From Aureobasidium sp. EXF-3400 (lineage: Eukaryota; Ascomycota; Dothideomycetes; Dothideales; Saccotheciaceae): DNA of 64,000 nucleotides. The translations under genes and the position numbers were made by a program. A model generated the notes under the pieces. That model saw only the letters and a list, made by a program, of their open reading frames with translations, made no database searches and had not been told where the DNA came from. The DNA is taken from NCBI GenBank assembly GCA_024195585.1, contig SWBL01000016.1:186001-250000 (forward strand), in the 5' to 3' direction. This document shows, piece after piece, positions 12,901 to 24,032 of the stretch. Each line of letters begins with the position of its first letter. Position 1 is the stretch's first letter.

Positions 12901-15763
12901 TGTTGTCGAATATTGCGTGCAGAACCAGACCGTGCGGGACACCAATACGAATAACATCTGTCGTCAGGTCGAACGATTTTGTGATTTCAGTCTTCTGTCC
13001 GACCTTGTTCTTCATCTCGCGAAGATCGAAACGAAGGTTCTTAACACTGACAATTCGACTCCAGACGTGTTTCATGTTAGGAGTTCCCGCGAGTAGTCGT
13101 ACAATCTTGAGTCGTGCGAATGGTGTGGCCCATCTATGACGGCCGCAATCAGCGCCGAAAATCTGTAGCATCAGAGGAGGATCAGCAGGCATGTCCGCCT
13201 TGATCTGAATAAGGTTCGCCTTGAAGTCTATCGTGGTGACCTCGCTCATCAGAATCTGATCGTATTGAGAGTGATCACGAGTCTTGACAGTCGAGCTGGG
13301 CTGATGCTTCTTGCGCTCCTCGTCAGCAGCATGAGGCTCCAATGTCAAGAACATTCTTCGGAATGTCAGGATTGCTACGCCGATCGAGAAGTGCTTATAG
13401 AGCGAGTACTTCAATTGCAGACTCTTAGCATGCGAATTGATGTGGAAGAGTGGACCTTGGATATCGCTGGACGTTGAAAATGCCACCTCGAACTTGGGTA
13501 AGCTGATGAAAGGATCGGAGGTTGAGTCTTCCACAGCATCTATTATGTGACCTTCCAGACCTTGTATGTGCACAGCCAGTCTACGTCCATCAGTCGGTAG
13601 TGTTTGTTTCTTGCGCGGAGCCTCTGGTGTTGATGAACGATCATTTCTCTCGCGTGAAAATGATCTGCTCAGAGATCTTCGTCGCGGTACAGGAACGTAT
13701 GAGTCTTCGCGATGCGCCTTATATTCCACTGACCACGATTCGAGCTGCAGAGCAAATCCGCGGGCATACTTCGAAACAGCTTGGTCTACGCCTGCAAGTT
13801 CAATGTTGAAGTCGGCTCCTTGTATGCTCACATGTTGCAGCCAATCAGGAACTTGACGGAGGAAGCTGGGCTTCTTCACGACTGTTGATCCGGTCTCTGA
13901 TACTGTCTCTCTGCGAGCCGCTTTGACAATCTGACGGATGCCTTCAGAAATTTCCGTCCGTACAAGGAACACTGAGAAAGTTTGGAATCTACCATAAACG
14001 AAGACTTCGGGTCGTGGTAGTACGTTGACGTCAACCTTGACTTCGATGGTCTCGGTCTGCAAAAGGTCATGCTTGTGGCCAGCATTTGTCTGATAGTAGA
14101 GCTGATTCGAAGTCTGTCTGTAGTGCAGATGTAATGCATACTTGGCAGCAGAATCAGTCGAGGAATGTTGCGAGTCAATGTCCAAGGACATGGTTGAAGT
14201 TGACGAAATCAGCAAATCGTATTCGACATCTCCGGTGTATCCCGGACTTAACGGAGGAAGCGAAACCCTGACGACAGGCTCCTGCACAGCGATCTTGATA
14301 ATAGCTTTTGGCAGGAGGCGAGATAAAAAGCCACGGCTCGTCAACAATGGCGCCTTTGACGATTTCTTCGATTCCTGCCGAACCTTGGCAATGGCTAACA
14401 AGAGTGGCAAGTGCTTGGGATCTAGATCGATAGACGGTGAAGTGCACACCAGGTTGGCAAAGAGCATATTGCTGTTACGCTCCCTCGCATTGGTAGTATC
14501 GTCGGGCTTTTGTAATGTCTTCGATGGAAGTGTAGTTTTGACAGTAGCAGTGACCATGGGCACATAGAGCATGCGCTCCGGATGATCATGCCCGTCATCG
14601 ACACCAGCCGAGATGGAAATGGCTGTAAGCAGGGCCTGATGAGCAACGTCAGTTGGCGAGAAATACATGCGATGCGCCGGACTTCTCGAATCTAGTCGCA
14701 AAAGATCTAGGCCCAACTCCTTCATAGCCATGTTGAAGTAAACATGCTGACCAGAGGTATGCAAAGACCGAATGCGTCTGGACAGACCCAGGAAGCCAAT
14801 GGCCAATTGGAATTCCTGTATGCCTTTGAGAACGGATCCAAGAAATTCTCTCGACTCGGCCACGGCTTCCATAAGCTTCTCTTCGCGGTTCTCGGGATCC
14901 TGGGGCTCCTTGAGCACATCGTTGATGGCGATCTTAGGTGCTTGTGCTGATGGCGAGTCTCGGAATTCATGTTTGGCAGCACCTCGAATCTGATGCAGTT
15001 TCTCGTTCGCGTCCAGCAGGTCGTCGTATGGTATATCCAGCCTTCCTAGCTTCAGCGCAATTGAGGCATCACGCAGACCTTCGAGTTGTGGGTGCAAGAA
15101 GCCGTGTACACTCAGAGATAGGCCATCCAGGATTTCAGAGGATTCTTTGCCTTCAGGTGTGAAGAGTATTGATCTGATGATACTCTTCCATTCTGCAGGG
15201 GTATGTGACGAAGCCTTTGTCTGGTCATGTTGAAACAAACGACTGCGGTCCACAGTCTTTGCTCTCGTGTCCACGGCCAAAGTAATGCGCTCGACAGTAA
15301 TTGTTCCCACCTCTTTGATAACGACGGTGCTGGAGACAGCCACCAGATCGACCAGACATAGGTATCTTATTTTGGTATGCAGCTTCTTGATCTTGTCCTT
15401 GACATCAGACAATTTCTTCCATTGTGATGAGCCATTGTCGCGTGAGTGTTCCTTTTCTTCGGTGTGTGCGTTCTTGGTCGAGTTCTGCAGGGCACGAAAA
15501 TCCACGACGACTTGCGGCTCGGTCAAGTGTAGACTAATCCACGTCGGTTGCGCAAAGGTGGGCCGGTGGAGCGACAGGCCGATGCCTCTAATGTATATCT
15601 TTATTCCATCTTTTGGCGAGAATGCAATGCGACGGAAGCCAGAGTATCCGATGCGCTGAATACTGACGCCCGTCAAGATCCTGAGAAGCGCGAACAGGAC
15701 AAAGGTCGAGAGGTATGCGAGAACCAGGACACCGCCAACAAAGGACGCAGTAGGCAGCGGCAT
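6935..15763 (-). CDS. fmp27: Fmp27/Hobbit-type bridge-like lipid transfer protein
   Basis: Single uninterrupted 8.8-kb exon encoding 2,942 aa. The family (Fmp27/Hobbit/SABRE, BLTP2) forms a long hydrophobic groove that bridges the ER to the plasma membrane or other organelles and moves phospholipids. An N-terminal membrane anchor (residues about 8-32) is followed by the chain of repeating beta-groove domains. Recognisable landmarks are an SW-type unit (SWKKRIDRA, near residue 1140), the GFWDK unit (VGFWDKIRLSFHSRLDVNWK, near 1365), the WPPW unit (GEYWPPWVPLEV, near 2160) and the conserved C-terminal domain (YMTLSFFKVPSMVLCLSYKG, near 2665). Low-complexity charged and Ser-rich inserts lie around 1060-1130 and 2540-2650, and the C-terminal ~200 residues are disordered and Gly/Ser-rich. 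The length matches full-size fungal orthologues. The absence of introns over 8.8 kb is notable next to intron-containing neighbours. Confidence 0.95.
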   Translation of the reverse strand: MPLPTASFVGGVLVLAYLSTFVLFALLRILTGVSIQRIGYSGFRRIAFSPKDGIKIYIRGIGLSLHRPTFAQPTWISLHLTEPQVVVDFRALQNSTKNAHTEEKEHSRDNGSSQWKKLSDVKDKIKKLHTKIRYLCLVDLVAVSSTVVIKEVGTITVERITLAVDTRAKTVDRSRLFQHDQTKASSHTPAEWKSIIRSILFTPEGKESSEILDGLSLSVHGFLHPQLEGLRDASIALKLGRLDIPYDDLLDANEKLHQIRGAAKHEFRDSPSAQAPKIAINDVLKEPQDPENREEKLMEAVAESREFLGSVLKGIQEFQLAIGFLGLSRRIRSLHTSGQHVYFNMAMKELGLDLLRLDSRSPAHRMYFSPTDVAHQALLTAISISAGVDDGHDHPERMLYVPMVTATVKTTLPSKTLQKPDDTTNARERNSNMLFANLVCTSPSIDLDPKHLPLLLAIAKVRQESKKSSKAPLLTSRGFLSRLLPKAIIKIAVQEPVVRVSLPPLSPGYTGDVEYDLLISSTSTMSLDIDSQHSSTDSAAKYALHLHYRQTSNQLYYQTNAGHKHDLLQTETIEVKVDVNVLPRPEVFVYGRFQTFSVFLVRTEISEGIRQIVKAARRETVSETGSTVVKKPSFLRQVPDWLQHVSIQGADFNIELAGVDQAVSKYARGFALQLESWSVEYKAHREDSYVPVPRRRSLSRSFSRERNDRSSTPEAPRKKQTLPTDGRRLAVHIQGLEGHIIDAVEDSTSDPFISLPKFEVAFSTSSDIQGPLFHINSHAKSLQLKYSLYKHFSIGVAILTFRRMFLTLEPHAADEERKKHQPSSTVKTRDHSQYDQILMSEVTTIDFKANLIQIKADMPADPPLMLQIFGADCGRHRWATPFARLKIVRLLAGTPNMKHVWSRIVSVKNLRFDLREMKNKVGQKTEITKSFDLTTDVIRIGVPHGLVLHAIFDNIVNTIKTCEQLHHHFSTGTLEYILEKHPEGPKKIPRISVRAQLLLFEIEDSGFEWKLGTIYRAGLVEQQQRLAREEAFRLKVKHTDSHRPRRGSRVRTASQQPPPSRKRSTSRPATSHHRRSKSAHSIHTVREEDEESSTEKRRGRGRDRKIRYDTDGKADFNGANSRTVEKAHARLQEFNAQSWKKRIDRALTTQSNTIRDLRGILWGMNDLPDEFEQTENVMAIPQRPALMATVISDVGVIIDKPSFALDQYPQFLHDIGKGMPKDMKYGLLLPMSLKVTMGEARVMLRDYPLPLMHVPAIRSGQSPRLASLSLSTDFVVAEEFQGLESQRHINVVVVPKDKFGKEDTEKNFSVDVRRTISAVKTYSDMKIDINTSSPTRITWGTSYQPAIQDMMQVIENFTKPPMDPSERVGFWDKIRLSFHSRLDVNWKGDGDVHLALKGSRDPYIVTGLGAGFVMVWRNKVRWRIAQDDDPRKFMTVDSGDYVMAIPEYKYYARQLQEDETETSSGSSSVNSSKATAAFKKVVMKLSGNVQWMAGLTFERELGDGKRSFDFCPHYKVQLRHPDHAKAPPGGTYDAFKNFRSHWIHGSIAISAPQDRDWNVANLQPSNNYNSVHLTPRFFTHFYNWWSLFSGVMSLPVRQGPLWGSMEKSSKKFGRHLATIKYNLLFSPLFISHIYKHKDAEDYQNDVVSATGLKMKLDSFMLDLHQRRETFEIPATAEKKAKRTTAMKINQCQLDFISADIRAISASIKGTSTTELDRADEATLASYQTSNITQVDMSKFTIPDNDLTWIDMDDFVELDWILPAETNPATKILPLGFAPRFTYFRQTDHGDSVSGDTTRTSMFGDEPTHYCVMSKRNDPRRVQADLIESRIHRIEEQMAHNERAVGEQEVKCVRTHEGGEQLNDRLRALKNHTEALQKKHEFLCELLNVLVEKLQQEDPSIGEQMDTDDLPDRDAEKEDAPKEDTTPIPDYTSDFNNRFVVHNAQIKWNNSLRNIILRYIHQVSQRRGFVYYMSRRAVKFILDILEEQKKSGPQAPENRSASVVSNDTTFLPMTPNQEDEMAVQDRIDQLLNDGRQFVNADDPEKQECTESADKEGAGEGISTEYTPQNTYHFRLIAPQIQLQSEKNPKSVMLVAAKGMQLKVVQIMDKERVLDEISGLVQTRFSAAMDSMQVFVASTKTFSTEYLHMYSGNRYGGKAGEYWPPWVPLEVMFEFQVNPYGFSRVVHRTSASLRYDKYNNLRLKYNDDVSGGDGNKNRNPDASDPRMDHVYIEFPHFRAICDSNQYFAMYIIVLDLLLYSEPLEKTRSERLEKIMLASDFSDLTGAPEMVEMLQARIRQLEDIKLHFQIHEKYLDRQGWKDRIALDADLAACEDELFFMMKAITTSQRRVEDRGQDESPGLLRWLISSKEIAWHLIRGENESLLEFQIKDGLFDRTDNNDGSNYNCVEIGRINGFNLLPNAVYPEIIAPYIDPARGFHKQKDMKMLRVQWLMLEAIAGIPVVDYFEVNVMPLRVQLEREIAKRLFEYLFPGVGGNAFEGGGFSPFMVRNMAVPEDDEDSDEKKDGNHIAPHAEGAHGSNHQGVGTGAGELEHRLQPTLKLPEGKVHIKNGKSKGLGINHPSSSTHSLHWNPFSSDKSSSNGAKKQNGNTASNHSLVSRTPSQRSSETNSLAESEMSKKKASKKGKSDKDDKQASDDLSLMLSRASNYMTLSFFKVPSMVLCLSYKGQGRRNLEDVHDLVFRMPTLEYRNKTWSNLDLALQMKKDLIKALISHAGAIVGNKFHNHRPSRQAATSKLREIANLSTMHVHHQNGDGERGSEASTPMTTSSIVEEEASTEDHDETPARPSFTSGRPSVFDDHLTSSPNSLFATRTKSITPSLTMSFETEGGPVPRRPQTGYTNISRVHTNASSNPRRSEESRVRSTSIGSSHNEKKGIFGRLRPGTSNSGSTNGGGVGGGDGSGDDEGFKSRLLLGGQKLLNKLPGKG

Positions 15764-17045
15764 GCTGACGGAACTATTAGAGATTAAGAGCTATAGCTTG
15801 TTCCAGAGTATTGCTATCGCAGCACGCGATCGAGGCCCAGTGTCGCAAGGGTAAACGGAAGGGTTCGAGCAGACTGTGGCATCTTCACCACACGCCCATC
15901 TCTTGAGTCCCAGAAGTGCAATGTTCGATGTCGCGTCGTGATCCAAGTATAGCTGACTTGTCGAAGGATTGGCAGCGGCTCACGCGAGCGCGAGGAGTTG
16001 GCGTGAAGGAACACTTATTCCCAATTTACCTGGACGTCATCCGGCGATACTATGAGAGAGCCTCAAATTGTGACCATCCGCGATCCGGGGGAGCCGGGGA
16101 GTTCTAGCCCTACCTACTTCGTTGTATCCTCAACGACTACAGGAGATACGAGCACGATCACAAAGTATTCTGCATTCCAAACAATTTCACACAGCCGCTC
16201 GGCCATCAACCAGAAACAGCGACCTGCATGCACATGCACTGTAACTCGTCGCTCCTAACAGCTTTCACAGACGACGCCCATCCTTCCTTGTTCCTAGTTC
16301 TGTCCAACGGCCTCGTGCGGAAAGCCGCAGCAAAAAAGCTTTCGGCGCTTTCAATGAAACCGTCAGTGTATGACAGAAGATAAAAAGGCAATTTTGATGT
16401 TTTGTCGTACTCGTACACCTGCGGATCACGGCGGCAATGGGGGGACATGTCACTGCATAAACGATTAATAACTGTACGGGGATACTGCGACAGGAAGCTT
16501 TACAGAGGAGAAACATGAGCGGTGTTGAGAACGTGTGTAAGCTTTGATGTCAACAAGCCAAGATCTGACAGGGTCGTACCTATTACAAGGTCCAAAAGCA
16601 TTGATGGCGACATTATGGGCGACAGAGGACATGTGAGATGCTCTGTACAAGTCAATCCTGTTCGTAGTATACTTCTCTATGTCTTTGGCTATTTTTGTAG
16701 TCTTCTGTCGCTTTGTTGCTGAGATATACTGCTTTGAAGGTCTTATCCATGCTTCGTCTGTTGAGTGGGTTCAGATCGGTGCGATACATTGCCAGCTTCG
16801 AGATCGGCTCAATACGGGGATAGAAGAAAGAAGGCAATCACCGTGTCTCGTGTAAGAGTGAAGACAGAAGGTCTCTTCGCGAATTGCGAGAGAGATTGTT
16901 TTAGTATTGGTATTCACTTGCTCTATGCCACGCCCATGAACTTTATCGTCCGTGCCCTATCATAACGCCGTGATGATGCATATCTCCAGCCTGTATACTC
17001 CAGCAAACCCATGCAAGTCGTGTCATCATCGTCTTAGAAATCTGT
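15764..17045. other. Fmp27 upstream region and CSN5 3' flank
   Basis: 1.28 kb without a recognisable gene. It holds the fmp27 promoter and the csn5 terminator. Only short, low-quality open frames occur on either strand. Confidence 0.55.
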
Positions 17046-18137
17046 CTATTCTTCCATAGCCTCCTGCATCTTGACCTCGATTCCATTACCATCTCCAGCA
17101 GTGGGGGCCGAAAAGACCTTCTCCTTGACCTGAGCAGCCAACAGACCAGTCTTTTCCTCGTTGGCGATTTTGTCAGCGGCGAGAACGACCTTGTCCATAG
17201 CAGCATCGCCTTTGGCGCCTGGACGCATGGACATTGAACCTCTGTGCTTGGCGTTCTGGGTGACTTGGTTGATCTTGCCTGCCAAGTCTTCAATCTGCTT
17301 GGTACCGTATTCGCGGTTGGTAGATAGAGGTGAAGAGGTCAGAGTTTGGACCCAGTACTTGTTCCAGAGGGCTTCCAGCAGAGTGTTGTCAAGGGCAGAT
17401 TTGAAGTGTGTGACTTCGAGCGAGTAGTACCTGTTTGCATGAGCGCCAAAGTCGGCTGCCTTGGCTAGAGGCACAGCAGCCATGCCTTCGCCAGCAGAGT
17501 CGGAACCAGAGGGGACGTGGCCTTCGGGGTATGTTCTGAAAGCACCAATCTCGACCTTGCCAGAGCTGACTGTGCGATCAGGGTCGATGACGACGGCGAC
17601 AAAAGGATCAGAGAAGGTTTGCTGAGTGTGTTGAGTCGAGACATCGATACCACTCAGCCAGCAGCCATAACCAGGATGACTGTGGTACCAGCCAACGGCG
17701 TTTTCAAGTTGGCCGGCCTGACGCGAACGATCAAGATATTTGACCATGTATTCGTTGGCCTCATCTTGTGCGTTGACTCTGGTTTCTGTTCCTTCGACGG
17801 GTAGGCGGAGGGCGTCTGTGACGACAAAAGTCTCGTGGAGGACGTAGCCGATCATAAGGCCCATGACCTCAATGCTGCCACCGGAGCGGGCGTGCATGAC
17901 CATCTTGGTGAGGGCGACTGATGATACTTGGACGTGCTTGAAGTGGTTGGGATCGGAGCGCCATGGCTTCTTGTTGTTGATATCCTTTTGCTGTTCGACC
18001 GAGTAGGCGTAAGGTTGATCGCGCGTGGCGTCTGTGAGATTGACTGCGTTGTCCAGCTCTGCGTGCTTCTGTCAGTAGCTGTATCAGGTTGAGAGTGGTA
18101 TAGCTGCCTCACCCCACGTCTTCCTTGCGTCTGCCAT
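17046..18137 (-). CDS. csn5: COP9 signalosome subunit 5 (deneddylase)
   Basis: Catalytic subunit of the COP9 signalosome, the metalloprotease that removes NEDD8 from cullins and so controls SCF-type ubiquitin ligases. Exons 18113-18137 and 17046-18058, with a 54-bp phase-1 intron (GTGAGG donor, CTGAC branch, GCAG acceptor) that completes the Glu of TWELDNAV. 345 aa, the normal fungal length. The MPN+/JAMM metal site is complete: Glu72 in SIEVMGLM, His134, His136 and Asp147 in [14 protein letters not shown]. The C-terminal part carries the helical region that packs into the CSN bundle. A cluster of four F-box-like genes lies 10-19 kb away, but this distance gives no evidence of co-regulation. 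Confidence 0.96.
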
Positions 18138-18454
18138 TTTGGCGTGTGTGATGAGAAAGGTTGTGGTTGTGAACGGTGACGGAGCGGTATGCTTGATTGA
18201 CGGAGGCCAAGCCAAGCACATGCGCGGGGTCGGAGTTGCGCTCAATTCACTTCCGATCAAATATCACTCAATGTATTCAACTGCAACACTTCAACATTGT
18301 TTTCAATGTGCTTGCGCAATTGTGTATATCAGTCGTCTATAAGCTCATGTTTTGTCTAGATTAAATCCACCAACACCTGCAAAAAGAAAGAGTATCCTGC
18401 CTTCGTATATACGTTCATCCTTCATTTTCACCACCACGTCCCCGTGCCATTCCA
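18138..18454. other. CSN5 upstream region and aminotransferase 3' flank
   Basis: 317 bp between two minus-strand genes. It must contain the csn5 promoter. No other feature is seen. Confidence 0.5.
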
Positions 18455-19738
18455 TTAAGCAGCAACAGCAGGTGCATCACCAGTAGCTCTGACGACCTTA
18501 TCAATAGCCTTGGCTACCATCTTAACATTGTCGCGGTTCAGACCAGAGATAGACGCACGTCCAGAGGTAAGCAGATAGATGTGCTCCTTTCTCAGCGCCA
18601 AAACCTGCTTCTCGGAGAGTCCAGTGTATGAGAACATGCCATTCTGATCAACAATATGTTGCCAGTTTCCAGGTGTCTGCAACTCTTGCAATTCACCGAA
18701 CAGAGCAGCACGCATCGTCTTGATACGTCCACTCATGATGAGCAAATCTTGCTCCCACTCTGCCTTCAACTCCTCGTTCTGGAGGATAAAAGCCACAATT
18801 CTGGCTCCGTAAACAGGAGGGTTGGAAATTTCCGCGCGTTGAAGGTAAATCAGGTGACTGAGAGCCTTATCTCTGGCTTGCTCATCGCTAACCACAATGT
18901 GGAAAGCACCAACTCGTTGACCGTAAAGGCCAAAGTTCTTGGAGAACGACTGTGCAACGACGAGCTCGAGGGTTCCTCTCTCGACAAAGTGACGGACGGC
19001 CCATGCGTCTTCGTCCACGTCACCAGATGCAAAGCCTTGGTATGCAGAGTCGAAGAAAGGGAAGAGGTGCTTGCGCTCGCAGAGGTCGGCGATTTGCTTC
19101 CATTGCTCCTTGGTAGGGTCGATACCTGTAGGGTTGTGTGCGCACGCGTGGAGGAGGATTACATCGCCGGGTTGAGCCTCACTCTCCAGTGTCTTCATCA
19201 TGCCGGTGAAGTTCAAGCTGCAGGTGGAAGCGTCGTAGTAAGGGTACATCTTCTGCTCAACGTTGGGAGCGGCAATGTCGAAGATGGCGTGGTGGTTGCC
19301 CCAAGTTGGGTCAGAAACCCAGATACGCTTTGGCGACAAGCTGTCGTTCAAGAAGCGAGCACCCAGATGAACAGCACCAGTTCCGGAGATAGTTTGGAGA
19401 GAGCCGATGCGGGAAGTCAGAGAGGGAGAAGGGTTGCCAAAGAGAAGGTCGCGTGCCGATTCAACAAAAGCATGAAGACCCTCCATAGGAAGATACTCGT
19501 GGTTTGTGGCCACGTCCTCGGCGATCATCTTCTCGACCTTCTTGACTGTAGGCAAAACCCATGGCTTACCCTCTTCATCTCTGTAAACACCAATGGTAAG
19601 AGAAGCCTTCTCCTCGGCAGGATCCTTTGCATAGAGCGACATCAATCCAAAGATAGGGTCTCCAGGCATGGTCTCCAGATGATCAAAGAGCGAATTGCTC
19701 TTGGTGTGAACAGGCAGTTCTTCCCTTGTGTAGCCCAT
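18455..19738 (-). CDS. Aspartate aminotransferase
   Basis: PLP-dependent class I aminotransferase of 427 aa in one exon, converting aspartate plus 2-oxoglutarate to oxaloacetate plus glutamate. Diagnostic segments are TIGVYRDEEGKPWVLPTV near the N-terminus, the substrate loop ISGTGAVHLGARF, HACAHNPTGIDPT, and the PLP-lysine motif SFSKNFGLYGQRVGAF (Lys near residue 266). Near the C-terminus are MFSYTGLSEKQV and the carboxylate-binding Arg region SGRASISGLN. Start chosen at 19738 (MGYTREEL). The open frame continues 49 codons upstream but without an ATG start, so that part is taken as leader. No mitochondrial presequence is visible from this start and no peroxisomal tripeptide at the end (PAVAA), so cytosolic location is the best guess. 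Confidence 0.93.
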   Translation of the reverse strand: MGYTREELPVHTKSNSLFDHLETMPGDPIFGLMSLYAKDPAEEKASLTIGVYRDEEGKPWVLPTVKKVEKMIAEDVATNHEYLPMEGLHAFVESARDLLFGNPSPSLTSRIGSLQTISGTGAVHLGARFLNDSLSPKRIWVSDPTWGNHHAIFDIAAPNVEQKMYPYYDASTCSLNFTGMMKTLESEAQPGDVILLHACAHNPTGIDPTKEQWKQIADLCERKHLFPFFDSAYQGFASGDVDEDAWAVRHFVERGTLELVVAQSFSKNFGLYGQRVGAFHIVVSDEQARDKALSHLIYLQRAEISNPPVYGARIVAFILQNEELKAEWEQDLLIMSGRIKTMRAALFGELQELQTPGNWQHIVDQNGMFSYTGLSEKQVLALRKEHIYLLTSGRASISGLNRDNVKMVAKAIDKVVRATGDAPAVAA

Positions 19739-20462
19739 GGTTGCGTGTATATGTGATGTGTTGTCCTTAGAGGTGTTATTGCAAAGGTGCAGAAGATCCG
19801 AAGTGAAGGAGATATGCAGAGATTGAGAATGTTGTGAGTGTGATTGAATATCAAAAGTGAGTGACTCGACAAGGACGGAAGACAAGCTACACTTTGTATG
19901 AAAGACTCAAGCCGGCTCGAAATGACTCCTAGTCTCTCCTATCGATCTCTCATGATACCAAGACGCGGCATCTAAACTTTTTTCTCCTTCGCCGCTGTAA
20001 AATTCTACCGGTTTCGCAGGATATTTTGCTCATAGTCGACGCATTGGGAAGGTCTTTGCGGGGATATGCAAGTTGATGCAAATTGATGCAAGGCACGAGG
20101 ACGAAGAAGCCGTTGTCGGAGGCCGGAGACGAGCGGACAGAGCAGGGTTGACGACACGGATACGGACCGCATCCGTGTCCAGAGCGACATCACTCGATAA
20201 ATTTGATAGATACCAAGCAAAAGATACGATATGGATGATAAGTGTGCTAGTTACGATGACGGTGTGTCAAGGAGATAGAAGAGGGGGATTGAGAAGGATT
20301 GAGCAGGGGATCGTGACCATGAATAGGCAACAGCTAGGCAGCCAGCATTAGACCAGAGACGCAATTACGTCTCAAAGTAAATCACATGTCCAAAGCCAAT
20401 GTTGTGAAGAGTAGTGTTACAGTATATATACATAGAATATGGTTGTATGAGGGAGACAGTTT
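19739..20462. other. Aminotransferase upstream region and GluRS 3' flank
   Basis: 724 bp with the aminotransferase promoter at its low-coordinate end. No RNA gene or further coding region was recognised. Confidence 0.5.
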
Positions 20463-22615
<2,153 letters not shown>

Positions 22616-24032
22616 AGTAAATCTCCCTTCATAACCTCCGATCCAAAAAGTCTTCTAACACAATCCTCCGCAAAACAGTGTCAGCAGAAATCGACCTTTA
22701 CGAAATCCTAGAAATCGACCGTTCAGCAACCAAAACCGATGTAAAGAAAGCATACCACAAAGCCGCTCGCGTGCATCACCCAGACAAGGTGCCCGAGTCG
22801 GAACGCGCAGCCGCAGACGATCGCTTCAAAGACATTCAACAAGCCTACGAGATCCTTTCCGATGACCAAACCCGCGAAATGTACGATATGCACGGTATGG
22901 CTGCCTTTGAGAAGGGTGGTGCAGGAGGTGGTGCTGGTCCAGATCTCGACGATATCCTAGCGCAGATGTTCGGGCAGGGTATGGGAGGTATGGGCGGTAT
23001 GGGTGGTGGCTTTGAGGGTATGGGAGGTATGCCCGGCATGGGAGGTATGGGAGGCAGAGGACCGAGGAAGAGCAAGAACGAAGTACAAGAGTACGAGGTC
23101 AGCTTGGAGGAACTCTACAAGGGCAAGACCACCCGTTTCGCTTCCACCAAGAACGTCATTTGCGGAAACTGCGAAGGAAGCGGCGGCAAGGCAAACGCAA
23201 AGCCAAAGAAGTGTGGCACTTGCGACGGCAGAGGTACCTTTCATCCCTCTCTCTCCTACACCATCCCATGCTAACTCACGACACAGGCTCCAAAATCGCA
23301 CTCCGCCCCGTAGGCCCCGGCCTCGTAACCCAAGAAACCGTCCCCTGCTCCACCTGCTCAGGCCGAGGCTCCTACTTCCCCGACGACAAGAAATGCAAAA
23401 AGTGCAAGGGCGCACGCACAACCTCCCAACGCAAAATCCTCGAACTCTACATTCCCCCCGGCTCACGTCAAGGCGATAAAATCGTGCTTGCAGGAGAAGC
23501 AGATCAAGTTCCCGACCAAGAACCCGGCGACATCATTTTCGAATTGGTGGAGTCACCGCATGAGGTTTTCCACCGTGCGGGAGCGGATTTGCAGGCAGAG
23601 TTGAAGGTGAGCTTGCAGGAGGCGCTTACAGGATTCAACAGAGTGGTGTTGAAGCATCTGGATGGTAGAGGTATTTCTCTGCATGTCAAGCAACCTGCTG
23701 GCCGTATTCTTCGTCCTGGAGAGATTCTCAAAATTTCTGGCGAGGGTATGCCTATCAAGCGCTCAGATGCAAAGGGTGACCTATACCTCATCGTGGACGT
23801 CATCTTCCCTGAAGACGGCTGGTTGAGGGACGAGGCAACAATCCAGAAGATCAGAGACGTGTTGCCCAAGGCTGGATCAGAGGAAATCACAGCTGAGGAG
23901 GTAGATGAGGTCGACTGGGAGGTTATCAAGGACATGGAGGACTTTGGCGCTGGATCTGGAGACCCGAGGGCTGCCGAGTGGGAAGACGATTCCGAGGAGG
24001 AGGGCGAGGCTGCCCAGTGTGCCCAGCAATAG
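22616..24032 (+). CDS. xdj1: Type I DnaJ/Hsp40 co-chaperone with CaaX end
   Basis: Hsp40 co-chaperone that stimulates Hsp70 ATPase activity; 433 aa. Exons 22616 (a single coding base), 22679-23233 and 23287-24032. The start codon is split by the first intron: A at 22616, TG at 22679-22680, with GTAAAT donor, CTAAC branch and ACAG acceptor; the mature context is CAACCATGTC. Domains are a J domain (residues 2-72, HPDK motif), a Gly/Met-rich linker (80-125), a zinc-finger region with CGNCEGSG, CGTCDGRG and CSTCSGRG plus a degenerate fourth repeat CKKCKGAR, and then the two beta-barrel substrate domains. The last four residues, CAQQ, fit a farnesylation CaaX box as in Ydj1/Xdj1. Sequence style around QVPDQEPGD is nearer Xdj1 than Ydj1, but this is judged from memory; Ydj1-like is the alternative. 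Confidence 0.92.

Noticed and set aside
18656..19756. 366-codon plus-strand open frame opposite the aspartate aminotransferase gene
   Set aside because: It is the antisense shadow of a clearly conserved minus-strand enzyme; composition is Leu/Val/Arg/His-rich without any recognisable motif.
19739..19885. 49-codon N-terminal extension of the aspartate aminotransferase
   Set aside because: It begins with TTG rather than ATG and has no targeting-peptide character; treated as 5' leader.
22678..22680. GTG as start codon of the J-protein
   Set aside because: A strong intron ends exactly at the G of this GTG and supplies ATG after splicing.
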